Made by a program: the position numbers and the translations under genes. Shown here piece by piece: positions 55,365 through 64,000 of a stretch of 64,000 bases of DNA. The notes beneath the pieces were generated by a model that saw nothing but the letters and a program-made list of their open reading frames with translations, was not told where the DNA came from and did not search any database. The first letter of the stretch is position 1. Every line of letters begins with the position of its first letter. Source of the DNA: Pseudomonas ovata (GTDB taxonomy: Bacteria; Pseudomonadota; Gammaproteobacteria; Pseudomonadales; Pseudomonadaceae); assembly GCF_003131185.1 (NCBI RefSeq), contig NZ_QFFU01000007.1, positions 62,001 through 126,000 on the forward strand, read 5' to 3'.

Positions 55365-56681
55365 ATGGAAAAGCTACTTGACCGTGCCAAGGCCACCGGC
55401 CTGAAACGCCGCTGGCTGTTGATCATGCCCATTGTTTTCATCACCTACAGCCTGGCCTACCTGGACCGCGCCAACTACGGCTTCGCCGCCGCCGCCGGCA
55501 TGGCCGAAGACCTGCACATCACCCCGGGCATGTCGTCGTTGCTCGGCGCGCTGTTCTTCCTGGGGTACTTCTTCTTCCAGGTGCCGGGCGCCATCTATGC
55601 CCAGAAGCGTAGCGTGAAGAAGCTGATCTTCGTCAGCCTGATCCTCTGGGGCAGCCTGGCGACCCTGACCGGTGTGGTGTCCAACGCCTACATGCTGATT
55701 GCCATCCGCTTTCTGCTCGGGGTGGTCGAGGCGGCGGTGATGCCGGCCATGCTGGTGTACCTGTGCTACTGGTTCACCCGCGCCGAGCGTTCACGGGCCA
55801 ACACCGTGCTGATCCTCGGCAACCCGGTGACCATGCTCTGGATGTCAGTGGTGTCCGGCTACCTGGTGGCGCATTTCAGCTGGCGCTGGATGTTCATCAT
55901 CGAGGGCCTGCCGGCGGTGATCTGGGCCTTTATCTGGTGGCGCCTGGTGGATGAACGCCCCGCCCAGGCCAAATGGCTGAGCGAAGCCGAGAAAACCCAG
56001 CTGCAAGCGCAACTGGATGCCGAGCAAGTGGGCATCAAGCCGGTAAAGAACTACGCCGAAGCCTTTCGCTCGCCCAAGGTGCTGCTGCTGGCGGCGCAGT
56101 ATTTTTGCTGGAGCATCGGGGTCTACGGCTTTGTGCTGTGGCTGCCGACCATCCTGAAAAAAGGCATGCAAATGGACATGGTCGAGGCCGGCTGGCTGTC
56201 GGCGCTGCCGTACCTGGCAGCCGTGATCGGCATGGTCGTGGTGTCCTGGGCCTCGGACAAGACGCAAAAACGCAAGGCGTTCGTCTGGCCACCACTGCTG
56301 ATCGCCGCCATCGCCTTCTACGGCTCCTATGCGCTGGGCACCGAGCACTTCTGGTGGTCGTACACGCTGCTGGTGATTGCCGGCGCCTGCATGTACGCAC
56401 CCTATGGTCCGTTTTTTGCCATCGTCCCGGAAATCCTGCCGTCCAACGTCGCCGGCGGTGCCATGGCGTTGATCAACAGCCTCGGCGCCCTGGGCTCGTT
56501 CGCCGGCTCCTATCTGGTGGGTTACCTCAACGGCGTGACCGGCACCTTGAGCGCGTCGTACCTGTTCATGAGCGGTGCGCTGCTGGTCTCGGTGCTGCTG
56601 ACGCTGATGCTGCGGCCCGATAACAAGGCCACGCCGGCCCGTCACGAATCCAACACCCAGCGCGCCTCGGCGCACTCTTGA
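55365..56681 (+). CDS. kguT: 2-Ketogluconate MFS transporter
   Basis: 438 residues, MFS anion:cation symporter type with YLDRANYGFAAAA motif (D-R-x-N as in KguT/ExuT), about twelve helices. Imports 2-ketogluconate. CAGGA ribosome site; 73 bp after kguK. Confidence 0.94.
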   Translation: MEKLLDRAKATGLKRRWLLIMPIVFITYSLAYLDRANYGFAAAAGMAEDLHITPGMSSLLGALFFLGYFFFQVPGAIYAQKRSVKKLIFVSLILWGSLATLTGVVSNAYMLIAIRFLLGVVEAAVMPAMLVYLCYWFTRAERSRANTVLILGNPVTMLWMSVVSGYLVAHFSWRWMFIIEGLPAVIWAFIWWRLVDERPAQAKWLSEAEKTQLQAQLDAEQVGIKPVKNYAEAFRSPKVLLLAAQYFCWSIGVYGFVLWLPTILKKGMQMDMVEAGWLSALPYLAAVIGMVVVSWASDKTQKRKAFVWPPLLIAAIAFYGSYALGTEHFWWSYTLLVIAGACMYAPYGPFFAIVPEILPSNVAGGAMALINSLGALGSFAGSYLVGYLNGVTGTLSASYLFMSGALLVSVLLTLMLRPDNKATPARHESNTQRASAHS

Positions 56682-56697
56682 GGCGGAGAGCCTGACG

Positions 56698-57678
56698 ATG
56701 AAAAAACATGTTGTGCTGTACAAGACCCTGTCAGCACCCTTGATGGCCCGCTTGCAGGCGCACGCCGAGGTCACGCTGATCGAAGACCCCAAGCGCGACG
56801 GCCTGGCCCGGCTGCGCACCGCCCTGCCCCACGCCCATGGCCTGCTGGGCGCCAGTATCAGGCTGGATGCTCCTCTGCTGGACCTGGCCCCGCACCTGCA
56901 AGCCATCGCCACCGTGTCGGTGGGCGTGGACAACTACGACATCGATGAACTGAACCGGCGCGGCATCGCCCTGTGCAATACTCCGGACGTGCTGACCGAG
57001 ACCACCGCCGACACCGGCTTTGCCCTGATCATGGCCACCGCCCGGCGCGTGGTGGAACTGGCCAGCCTGGTGCGCAGCGGCGAATGGACGCACAACATCG
57101 GCCCGGCGCACTTTGGCAGCGACGTGCACGGCAAGACCCTGGGCATCGTCGGCATGGGCCGCATCGGCGAGGCCCTGGCCCAGCGTGGGCACTTCGGTTT
57201 CGGCATGCCGGTGCTCTACCACTGCCGCTCGCCGAAACCGGCAGTCGAGGCGCGCTTCAATGCCGGCTATCGCAGCCTGGAAGCGTTGTTGCAGGAAGCG
57301 GATTTCGTCTGCCTGACCGTGCCGTTGACCGCCGAGACCGAGGGGCTGATCGGTCCACCGCAACTGGCGTTGATGCGCCCGCACAGCATCCTGATCAACA
57401 TCGCACGCGGCAAGGTGGTAGTCGAACAGGCGCTGATCGAGGCCCTGCAACGCGGGCAGATCGGCGGCGCCGGGCTGGACGTGTTCGAACGCGAACCACT
57501 CGACCCCGCCTCGCCGCTGCTGCAGATGGACAACGTGGTGGCCACCCCGCACATGGGCTCGGCCACCCACGAAACCCGCGAAGCCATGGCCGCCTGCGCG
57601 GTGGGCAACCTGATCGATGCGCTGCAAGGCAAGCGGCCTGCCAACCTGGTCAATCCGCAAGCGTGGCCAGTGGCGTAG
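56698..57678 (+). CDS. kguD: 2-Ketogluconate-6-phosphate reductase (D-2-hydroxyacid dehydrogenase family)
   Basis: 326 residues. NAD(P) motif GIVGMGRIGEAL, catalytic Arg (INIARGKVV), Glu (FEREPLD) and His (HMGSATHET). Reduces 2-keto-6-phosphogluconate to 6-phosphogluconate, feeding the Entner-Doudoroff path. Last gene of ptxS-kguEKTD; a REP-like half (GTAGGAGCGCGCTTGCC) overlaps its stop. Confidence 0.95.
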   Translation: MKKHVVLYKTLSAPLMARLQAHAEVTLIEDPKRDGLARLRTALPHAHGLLGASIRLDAPLLDLAPHLQAIATVSVGVDNYDIDELNRRGIALCNTPDVLTETTADTGFALIMATARRVVELASLVRSGEWTHNIGPAHFGSDVHGKTLGIVGMGRIGEALAQRGHFGFGMPVLYHCRSPKPAVEARFNAGYRSLEALLQEADFVCLTVPLTAETEGLIGPPQLALMRPHSILINIARGKVVVEQALIEALQRGQIGGAGLDVFEREPLDPASPLLQMDNVVATPHMGSATHETREAMAACAVGNLIDALQGKRPANLVNPQAWPVA

Positions 57679-57744
57679 GAGCGCGCTTGCCGGAATGCCG
57701 GCAGAGACAGATGGCCGCCCCCGCGCTACAAGATCATTCCCCGG

Positions 57745-58257
57745 CTAGGCGGCAGTACTTTGCATACCTGTCCTGGAAATGTGGATCTTGTTGTCGCGTT
57801 CGAGCGGTTCGATGCGGCTGTCAATGTAGGTCGAGAAAAGCGGCGTCGTCATGGACGGTTTATCTTTCATCGCACCCAAGGTGTCAAACCAGCGTTGCGC
57901 CCAGGCAGTGGTAAATTCGATACACCCAAACGGTGGGAATTTCGTGTAGAGGCGAAGCCTGTAGCCTTCCACCTCGTGGTGAGTCCAGTCCCCGCTATTC
58001 ATACCGATCACATCCACCTGCCCCTTGCGAACCTGATGAATGTAAAGAACCGTGCCGTTCTTTATGTCAATACCGAAGTATTTACCATCGCCTTCGCGAT
58101 ACACCTCGTGGGCTGAATCAGGATTGAAAATAGCGGGAGCGCTGAGAGCGTCTTTCAAATTCCGCAACATACGTTTGCGCGCTCGCAGGCGTACAATCAA
58201 CATCAACACGGGCACCAGCACCGCAAGCCATAAAAGCGCCCACACATTCAAAGTCAT
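57745..58257 (-). CDS. Membrane-anchored hypothetical protein, 170 aa
   Basis: N-terminal transmembrane helix (VWALLWLAVLVPVLMLIVRL) followed by a basic stop-transfer (RARKRMLRNLK). The remaining 135 residues are soluble, probably cytoplasmic, with GKYFGIDIKNGTVLYIHQVRKGQVDVIGM resembling a small beta domain. GAGAGG ribosome site. Less GC-rich than its neighbours. Convergent with kguD. Family not recognised. Confidence 0.65.
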   Translation of the reverse strand: MTLNVWALLWLAVLVPVLMLIVRLRARKRMLRNLKDALSAPAIFNPDSAHEVYREGDGKYFGIDIKNGTVLYIHQVRKGQVDVIGMNSGDWTHHEVEGYRLRLYTKFPPFGCIEFTTAWAQRWFDTLGAMKDKPSMTTPLFSTYIDSRIEPLERDNKIHISRTGMQSTAA

Positions 58258-58347
58258 GTACGCCTCTCTTCGACGCTTCTTTAATGGCATTCAGCCTACC
58301 ACCCGAGAATGTCAGTCGGTAGCCTGCTTTTCTTGACGCCCACAAAC

Positions 58348-58473
58348 GCAAAAACCCGCCGAGGCGGGTTGTTTGCACATGACCATCCGACATCCTGTCA
58401 GCAGCCGTCCTGGCAATGGTCGATCGTCCTTGATCACCGTAGCGCTTCCTTGGCTGCGGCTGTTGGATCCTAT
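58348..58473 (-). ncRNA. Putative RsmX/RsmY/RsmZ-type small RNA (RsmA sequester)
   Basis: Non-coding transcript predicted on the minus strand. It holds six GGA motifs (at about 58468, 58447, 58427, 58408, 58393 and 58386) in roughly 90 nt, mostly as A-GGA or C-A-GGA, as in RsmA-binding RNAs. It ends in a strong terminator (AACCCGCC-GA-GGCGGGTT then TTTTT). A -10-like TACACT lies at 58485-58480. A half-site of the GacA box (CTTACA on this strand) lies about 50-55 bp before the predicted start. Length about 125 nt, within the usual range. Ends are inferred. Confidence 0.7.
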
Positions 58474-58521
58474 CTTACGAGTGTACGTTGCCTGCGCAAA
58501 TGGCCGAATGCCGTCAGCGCG

Positions 58522-58540
58522 TGTAAGCCTTTGGCTATCG
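58522..58540 (-). promoter_or_regulatory. GacA upstream activating sequence candidate
   Basis: On the plus strand TGTAAGCCTTTGGCTATCG; consensus is TGTAAG-N6-CTTACA. One half is perfect, the other weak (about 3 of 6). It sits around -58 from the predicted RNA start, near the usual distance. Confidence 0.5.
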
Positions 58541-58681
58541 ACCAAAGTCGTAGCCACAACACACAAGAAATTTCGTGACCCATCGCTCAACTCTGGTCAC
58601 GATAGGTCGACAGCCTTCAATAAGCGCCTCGGGCTGTTCGGGCTCTTACCTGCATAACAATAACAAACGAGGGTCGATGCC

Positions 58682-60313
58682 ATGAGCATGCGCCATCTTT
58701 CCATCAGCCGGCGGTTATGGCTGATTCTGGTTGTCTGTGTCCTGATGCTGTTCATCCTGGCCGCTGCGCTGCTCAAGCAGATCCACGACGACCTGTACCT
58801 GGCCAAGGCGCAGAAAACCATGCATGTGGTGCAGACCGCCAGTGGCCTGCTCAATCACTACCACGGCCTGGAAACGGCCGGCACTCTGACCCGTGAGGCC
58901 GCCCAGCAACAGGCGTTGGCCGCGATACGCGGGCTTCGCTATGACCAGAACGACTATTTCTGGATCAACGACCTGCGCCCGGTCATGGTCATGCACCCCA
59001 TCAATGCCAAGCTTGAAGGCCAGGACCTGTCCGGCATCAAGGACCCGGACGGCTTTGCGCTGTTCAACGAGATGGTCAGCGTGGCCAAGCGCCAGGGCTC
59101 GGGCATCGTCGATTACCGCTGGCCCAAGCCCGGCGCCAGCGAGCCGGTGCGCAAGACCTCTTATGTGCAACTGTTCAGCCCCTGGGGCTGGATCATCGGT
59201 TCAGGCGTGTATGTCGACGACGTCGCCGTCGAGTTCAAGGGCCAGATGATCAAGGCCGCCCTGGTCTGCCTGGCAATCAGCGTGCTGATGGCCCTGCTGG
59301 TGATTCTGATCGTGCGCAGCATCGTTGTGCCGCTGAGGGCGGCCGTGCAGGCGATGGCCAATGTGGCCAGCGGCGAAAGTGACCTGACCCGCACCCTGGA
59401 AACCCGGGGCAGTGACGAGATCACCCTGCTGAGCCAGCATTTCAACACCTTCATTGCCCAGTTGCGCGATGTGATCCGCCAGTTGCAGCAGTCGGCGGTG
59501 GCGCTGGGCGAAGCCTCGCAAGGCATGGGCAGCAGCGCCGAGCAGGCCCAGGCGCGCAGCCAGCAACAGTCACAGCAGATGGAACTGGTGGCCACGGCGG
59601 TCAACCAGGTGACCTACGGCGTCCAGGACGTGGCGCGCAATGCCGAGCATGCCGCCAGTGAAATGCGCAATGCCGAGTCCGAAGCTCAGCAGGGGCTGGT
59701 CAATATCGACGGCAGCCTGCGCCAGATCCAGCTGTTGTCGACCACCATCGACCAGGCCGTCGAGGTCATGCGCACGCTGTCGGACGAAAGTAACCAGATC
59801 GGTGGCGTGCTGGAGGTCATCAGCTCGATCGCCGACCAGACCAACCTGCTGGCCCTCAACGCAGCCATCGAGGCGGCACGCGCCGGCGAACAGGGTCGCG
59901 GCTTTGCGGTGGTGGCCGATGAAGTGCGCCTGCTGGCCCAGCGCACGCAAAAATCCACGGCGCAGATCCAGGCCATGATCGAACGCCTGCAACACCACTC
60001 CAATGCCGCGGTGAAAGTCATCGGTGACAGCAGCCGCGCCTCGACCCTGACCCTGGAGCAGGCCAACCTGGCCGGCCAGAGCCTGACCTCGATCAGCCAG
60101 GCACTGCGTAACCTCAATGGCCTGAACGCCTCGATTGCCAGCGCTACCCTGCAACAGTCGCATGTGGTCGACGACATTAACCAGAATGTCACCCAGACCG
60201 CGCAACTGTCGCAAGGCACTGCGCTGGCCGCCGAGCAGTCCAGTGCCGCCAGCGTGAACCTGGCACGCCTGAGCGAGCAGCTCAATGGCTGGCTCAAGCC
60301 GTTCCGGGTGTAA
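58682..60313 (+). CDS. Methyl-accepting chemotaxis protein with sCache-type sensor
   Basis: 543 residues. TM1 (about 9-31), periplasmic Cache domain ([31 protein letters not shown] is the single-Cache signature), TM2 (about 190-212), HAMP, and a cytoplasmic signalling hairpin around [32 protein letters not shown]. No CheR pentapeptide at the C-terminus. Ligand unknown; sCache receptors often sense small organic acids. Ribosome site GAGGG. Confidence 0.94.
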   Translation: MSMRHLSISRRLWLILVVCVLMLFILAAALLKQIHDDLYLAKAQKTMHVVQTASGLLNHYHGLETAGTLTREAAQQQALAAIRGLRYDQNDYFWINDLRPVMVMHPINAKLEGQDLSGIKDPDGFALFNEMVSVAKRQGSGIVDYRWPKPGASEPVRKTSYVQLFSPWGWIIGSGVYVDDVAVEFKGQMIKAALVCLAISVLMALLVILIVRSIVVPLRAAVQAMANVASGESDLTRTLETRGSDEITLLSQHFNTFIAQLRDVIRQLQQSAVALGEASQGMGSSAEQAQARSQQQSQQMELVATAVNQVTYGVQDVARNAEHAASEMRNAESEAQQGLVNIDGSLRQIQLLSTTIDQAVEVMRTLSDESNQIGGVLEVISSIADQTNLLALNAAIEAARAGEQGRGFAVVADEVRLLAQRTQKSTAQIQAMIERLQHHSNAAVKVIGDSSRASTLTLEQANLAGQSLTSISQALRNLNGLNASIASATLQQSHVVDDINQNVTQTAQLSQGTALAAEQSSAASVNLARLSEQLNGWLKPFRV

Positions 60314-60394
60314 ATGTCGGCCCTTGGCGGGTTGAACCTGATCGCGGTTTGATCCTCCAATGGCCATCGTTCGACTGGCTTGGGGTTTTTATCA

Positions 60395-61216
60395 ATGCGC
60401 ACTTTGACACTGACAGGCAAGACGGTCCCGGCGCTGGGCCAGGGCACCTGGCACATGGGTGAAAAGAACCACCAGCGCTCGGCAGAAATTGCCGCGCTGT
60501 GCCTGGGCATCGAGCAGGGCATGACGCTGATCGACACCGCCGAGATGTACGCCGACGGCGGCGCCGAAGAAATCGTCGGCCAGGCCATCGCCGGCCAGCG
60601 CGACAAGCTGTATATCGTCAGCAAGGTCTACCCCTTCAATGCCAGCACCGAGGGCATCCCCAAGGCGTGCGAAGCCAGCCTGCGGCGCATGAACACCGAC
60701 TACATCGACCTGTACCTGCTGCACTGGCCGGGCCAGTATCCCTTGTTCGAAACCGTGCTGGCCTTCGAGCGCCTGCGCGAGCAAGGCAAGATCGGCGCCT
60801 GGGGCGTGTCGAACTTCGATGTGTCGGACCTGCTGGCCCTGGACGACCCGCGCTGCGCGACCAACCAGGTGCTGTACAACCCGTCGCAGCGCGGCATCGA
60901 ATTCGACCTGATCCCGTGGGCCGCCAACCGCCACCTGCCATTGATGGCCTACTGCCCGATCGGCCAGGGCGGCGACCTGCTCTGGCACCCGGCCCTGCAA
61001 GAAGTCGCCCGGCGCCATAACGCCACCCCGGCACAGATCAGCCTGGCCTGGGTGCTGCGCCAGGACAACATGATCGCCATTCCCAAGGCCGTGGACCCCG
61101 AGCACATTCGCCTGAACGTCGCAGCCGCCGATATCGTGCTCAGCCCTCAGGACCTGGCCGACATCGACCTGGCCTGGCCGGCGCCGATGCGCAAGCAGCG
61201 ACTGGAGATGGTGTGA
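60395..61216 (+). CDS. Aldo/keto reductase
   Basis: 273 residues, AKR TIM barrel. Catalytic tetrad: Asp and Tyr in LIDTAEMYADGGAEE, Lys in VSKVYPFN, His in YLLHWPG. C-terminal NADPH site IPKAVDPEHIRLN. Substrate unknown. 81 bp after the chemoreceptor. Confidence 0.92.
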   Translation: MRTLTLTGKTVPALGQGTWHMGEKNHQRSAEIAALCLGIEQGMTLIDTAEMYADGGAEEIVGQAIAGQRDKLYIVSKVYPFNASTEGIPKACEASLRRMNTDYIDLYLLHWPGQYPLFETVLAFERLREQGKIGAWGVSNFDVSDLLALDDPRCATNQVLYNPSQRGIEFDLIPWAANRHLPLMAYCPIGQGGDLLWHPALQEVARRHNATPAQISLAWVLRQDNMIAIPKAVDPEHIRLNVAAADIVLSPQDLADIDLAWPAPMRKQRLEMV

Positions 61217-61328
61217 CGTGCCTTTGGATGCCATTCGACAAGTCGTCGGTGGCGCGAAAGGTAAAGGCTTGGGCACATTAAGCACGTTCTGAACGCCGCC
61301 CTTGTCAAGCACCCGTGTTTACGCCAAC

Positions 61329-61347
61329 AATGTAGAGAATCATTCTC
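61329..61347. promoter_or_regulatory. Fur box upstream of the FecI-type gene
   Basis: AATGTAGAGAATCATTCTC matches 13 of 19 positions of the Fur consensus, with core GAGAATCATTCTC. 15 bp before the sigma-factor start. Confidence 0.75.
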
Positions 61348-61362
61348 ACATACACGGCTGCC

Positions 61363-61863
61363 ATGTCTGCACTCGACTCCTCCTCGCTGCACCACCTCTA
61401 CCAGCAACACCACGGCTGGCTGAATGCCTGGCTGCGCGCGCGGCTGGGGCATTCGAGCGATGCGGCGGACCTGGCGCAGGACACCTTCATGCGGGTACTG
61501 ACGGCGCGCAATGTGGAGGTGATCCGTGAGCCGCGTACCTACCTGAGCGCCATTGCCCGAGCCTTGATGATCGACAGGTTTCGCCGTCGGGCCGTCGAGC
61601 AGGCGTACCTGGATACCTTGATGCTGCGCCCGGAAGCGCTGGATATTTCGCCGCAGACCCGGCTGTCGATCATCGAGACGCTGACGGCCGTGGACGCCAT
61701 GCTCGATGGCCTTGGCGAGCGCACCCGCTCGATTTTCCTGGCCGTGCAACTGGAGGGCTTGAGCTACGTGGCCGTTGGCGAACGGCTGGGGGTCTCGGTG
61801 ACAACGGTAAAGAAACACATGGTCCGCGCCATGACCGAGTGCCTGTTACTGGTGGAGGACTGA
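61363..61863 (+). CDS. ECF sigma factor, FecI family
   Basis: 166 residues. Region 2 (LYQQHHGWLNAWLRARLGHSSDAADLAQDTFMRVL) and region 4 HTH (LEGLSYVAVGERLGVSVTTVKKHMVRAM). Directs transcription of the downstream receptor when FecR-type signal arrives. Fur-like box upstream; the antisigma gene starts 3 bp later. Confidence 0.93.
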   Translation: MSALDSSSLHHLYQQHHGWLNAWLRARLGHSSDAADLAQDTFMRVLTARNVEVIREPRTYLSAIARALMIDRFRRRAVEQAYLDTLMLRPEALDISPQTRLSIIETLTAVDAMLDGLGERTRSIFLAVQLEGLSYVAVGERLGVSVTTVKKHMVRAMTECLLLVED

Positions 61864-61866
61864 GCC

Positions 61867-62805
61867 GTGCTGGATCGCAGCGTGCTTGAAGCGGCGGCCA
61901 CCTGGTACGTGCAGCTCAGTGCTGCCGCGCCAGGCCAGGCCGACCGCAGCGGCTGGCAGGCCTGGCTGGAGCAGGATGCCCGGCATGTCCAGGCCTGGGC
62001 GCGCGTGGAGAAACTGCAGCACCAACTGGGCGGGCTGCCTCAGGAGGTAGCCCTGCCGACCCTGGCCGGCGCCCGCGCACGGCGACGCTCGGTGGCCAAG
62101 GTGCTGGGCCTGCTGCTGGCCCTCGGGGCCACCGGCTGGGGACTTGATGCCATCGAGCCTTTGCCTGCACGGCTGGCAGCCTTGCGCACCGGCAAGGGCG
62201 AGCGGCGTCAGGTGCAGTTGGCCGATGGCAGCCAATTGCACCTCAACACCCACAGCGCCGTGGACATTCACTACAGCGCCAGCCTGCGCGAAGTGCGCCT
62301 GCATCACGGCGAAGTGCTGATCGACACCGCCAGAGACCGATCCGGACGGCCCTTTGTCGTGCACACGCCCGAAGGCAGCGTTCACGCCCTGGGCACGCGT
62401 TTCAGTGTTCGCAGTGAAGCGGCGCAAACCGAAGTACGGGTGCTGCAACAGGCGGTGGAACTGCGCCCGTCAGCTAACCCTGTCGGTGTGCTGCGCCTGG
62501 AGGCAGGCCAGCAGGCGCGCTTCGATCAAGCCCACTTGGGTAAACCCACGCCCCTGCCCGCCCATAGCGATGCCTGGCTGCAGGGTCGGTTGATGGTACT
62601 GGAGTGGCGCCTGGCCGATCTGCTGGTGGAGCTTGAGCGCTACCGGCCCGGTGTCTTGCGGTGCAGCGAAGCGGTGGCCGACTTGCGGGTATCGGGCGGG
62701 TTCGATCTGGACCATACCGATGTCATTCTGGAAAACCTGGCCCTGTCACTGCCGGTGCACGTGCGCTACCTGACGCGGTATTGGGTGTCGATCGAGGCGG
62801 TATGA
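61867..62805 (+). CDS. FecR-family transmembrane anti-sigma regulator
   Basis: 312 residues, GTG start. N-terminal DUF4880 region (AAATWYVQLSAAAPGQADRSGWQAWLEQDARHVQAWARVEKL), membrane helix about 77-95, periplasmic FecR domain (RRQVQLADGSQLHLNTHSAVDIHY; VHALGTRFSVR). Links the receptor N-terminal signal domain to the sigma factor. Confidence 0.93.
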   Translation: MLDRSVLEAAATWYVQLSAAAPGQADRSGWQAWLEQDARHVQAWARVEKLQHQLGGLPQEVALPTLAGARARRRSVAKVLGLLLALGATGWGLDAIEPLPARLAALRTGKGERRQVQLADGSQLHLNTHSAVDIHYSASLREVRLHHGEVLIDTARDRSGRPFVVHTPEGSVHALGTRFSVRSEAAQTEVRVLQQAVELRPSANPVGVLRLEAGQQARFDQAHLGKPTPLPAHSDAWLQGRLMVLEWRLADLLVELERYRPGVLRCSEAVADLRVSGGFDLDHTDVILENLALSLPVHVRYLTRYWVSIEAV

Positions 62806-62903
62806 ACAATCGTTGGGGCCGAACGTGCCCATTGTCTCGCCGTTCAAGGCGCGCTGATTAAACAAAATAACTTACTGATTTTATTGACTATCAGATTTCC
62901 CTG

Positions 62904-63054
62904 GTAGGAGCGCGCTTGCCCGCGACCGAGTGCGCAGCGCTCGCAAAATCTCGGAAACGCCACAAATTTACGACTGTGAATGCATTCAAGATTTGCGAAA
63001 CGCCACAAATTCACGACTGCTAACGCAGCCGGTCGCGGGCAAGCGCGCTCCTAC
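62904..63054. repeat. REP doublet copy C
   Basis: 151 bp with perfect 25-bp inverted ends (GTAGGAGCGCGCTTGCCCGC and onward) and the internal ACGCCACAAATTTACGACTG block seen in copies A and B. It lies between the FecR gene and the receptor gene. Confidence 0.85.
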
Positions 63055-63120
63055 ACCGGTCGCATGGTTGCTGCGCTTTAGCCGGGCGACAGGCAGGCGA
63101 ACAAAAAACCTCGCTCAAGG

Positions 63121-63139
63121 GTTGCTGATTTTCATTCTC
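63121..63139. promoter_or_regulatory. Fur-like box before the TonB receptor
   Basis: GATTTTCATTCTC (63127-63139) matches 10 of 13 positions of the right part of the Fur consensus; 66 bp upstream of the receptor start. Confidence 0.5.
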
Positions 63140-63204
63140 ATGCGGCCATGCACTGAAGCGGCGAAAACGACCGCATGTGTGCCACGCCAACCCAGGAAAA
63201 TCCG

Positions 63205-64000
63205 ATGTCCCGTCTCCCTTTGCCCCGCGCCGTCCACCTGGCCCTGTTCGGCCTGATCGCCCTGCCCCTGATGGCCCCGGCAAGCTTTGCCGCCGAGCAG
63301 AATCAGGCCGGCCGTTTCGATATCGCCCCAGGCCCGCTGGGCACGGCATTGAGCCAGTTCGCCGTCGCTGCCGGAGTGACGTTATCGTTCGCCAGCAGCC
63401 AGACCCATGCCCTGACCTCGCCCGGCCTGCAAGGCAGCTACACCGTGGAGCAAGGCATTGAGCAATTGCTGGCCGGCAGCGGCCTGCAAGCACAACCGCA
63501 GGGCAATGGCAGCTTCGTGCTGGTGGCGCGGGCGCTCCCCGGCGACACGGCGATGGAGCTGGGGGCGGTGAGCATTTCCGGCAAGGCGCCAGGCTCGACC
63601 ACCGAAGGTTCCGGGTCCTATACCACCGACTCCTCCAGCAGCTCGACGCGCCTGAACCTGTCGCTCAAGGAGACTCCACAATCGGTCACTGTGCTGACCC
63701 GTCAGCGCCTGCAAGATCAGAAGCTCGACACCCTCACCGATGCCCTGGACGCCACCACCGGCATCACCGTGATTCGTGAAAGCCTCGGTGCCGACAGCAC
63801 CTCGTACCTTTCGCGCGGCTTTGCCATCAGCAACTTCGAGATTGATGGCGTACCGACCTCCTCGCGCATGGATAACTACACGCAGAACACCGCCATGTAC
63901 GACCGAGTCGAGGTGGTGCGGGGCGCCACGGGTCTGATCAGCGGCCTGGGCAACCCGTCGGCGACCATCAACCTGATCCGCAAGCGCCCCACCGCTGACC
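63205..64000 (+). CDS. TonB-dependent siderophore receptor with N-terminal signalling domain (truncated by window edge)
   Basis: 265 residues visible; no stop before the edge. Signal peptide (VHLALFGLIALPLMAPASFA), STN secretin/TonB signalling domain (FDIAPGPLGTALSQFAVAAGVTLSF...), TonB box area MELGAVSISG, then plug domain (LKETPQSVTVLTRQRLQDQKL, DYVRV-like DRVEVVRGATGLISGLGNPS). The set FecI-FecR-receptor is a classic cell-surface signalling system. Ligand unknown (FpvA/FoxA-like architecture). Ribosome site CAGGAA. Confidence 0.93.
   Translation, partial: MSRLPLPRAVHLALFGLIALPLMAPASFAAEQNQAGRFDIAPGPLGTALSQFAVAAGVTLSFASSQTHALTSPGLQGSYTVEQGIEQLLAGSGLQAQPQGNGSFVLVARALPGDTAMELGAVSISGKAPGSTTEGSGSYTTDSSSSSTRLNLSLKETPQSVTVLTRQRLQDQKLDTLTDALDATTGITVIRESLGADSTSYLSRGFAISNFEIDGVPTSSRMDNYTQNTAMYDRVEVVRGATGLISGLGNPSATINLIRKRPTAD

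Noticed and set aside
58312..58590. 92-codon minus-strand frame in the rsm-like region
   Set aside because: It reads through the predicted terminator and small RNA and has no ribosome site; the RNA explanation is better.

Overview
This is a chromosomal segment of a high-GC gammaproteobacterium, almost certainly a fluorescent-type Pseudomonas close to the P. putida / P. fulva / P. straminea lineages. The evidence is a cbb3 oxidase cluster followed by hemN-anr-apt-recR-ybaB-dnaX, then ligA-zipA-smc, a PtxS-controlled 2-ketogluconate (kgu) cluster, and REP elements of the Pseudomonas type. I do not assign a species.

Layout. 1-4.8 kb: 3' part of an Ig-repeat protein cut by the left edge, a small unknown protein, an alpha/beta hydrolase, and a manganese catalase followed by a 56-residue protein. 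5.4-14.1 kb: cbb3-type cytochrome c oxidase (ccoNOQP) and its assembly genes (ccoGHIS plus a TauE/DsbD-like membrane protein). 14.1-16.3 kb: AraC regulator and MFS transporter. 16.5-19.4 kb: hemN behind a well-placed ANR box, anr, apt. 19.4-24.2 kb: a duplicated REP doublet containing a stray recR 3' end, then recR, a zinc-free MDR oxidoreductase, ybaB and dnaX on the minus strand. 24.3-33.5 kb: periplasmic binding-like protein, phage-type amidase, GNAT protein, a MarR-flanked pair made of a full-length homodimeric 2-oxoacid dehydrogenase E1 and a truncated E1-like paralogue, a lipoprotein, the SRP RNA and a zinc metallopeptidase. 33.5-41.3 kb: ligA, zipA, smc and a GntR regulator.

41.4-46.7 kb is a compact accessory operon: GST, N-hydroxylating flavin monooxygenase, diaminobutyrate aminotransferase and EamA exporter, with a divergent AraC regulator. 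It looks like a small N-hydroxy-diamine metabolite pathway. 46.8-52.3 kb carries split purine catabolism genes (guaD; alc-allA) interrupted by a sulfonate-type monooxygenase and binding protein. 52.4-57.7 kb is ptxS-kguEKTD with two PtxS boxes. 57.7-64 kb holds a membrane-anchored unknown protein, a probable GacA-controlled GGA-rich RsmX/Y/Z-type small RNA that is not protein-coding, a chemoreceptor, an aldo/keto reductase, and a FecI/FecR/TonB receptor signalling trio with Fur-like boxes, cut by the right edge.

Main themes: microaerobic respiration under ANR, iron-regulated siderophore uptake, sugar-acid and purine use, and several small operons whose products are not obvious. No tRNA, rRNA, CRISPR array, insertion sequence or prophage was recognised.
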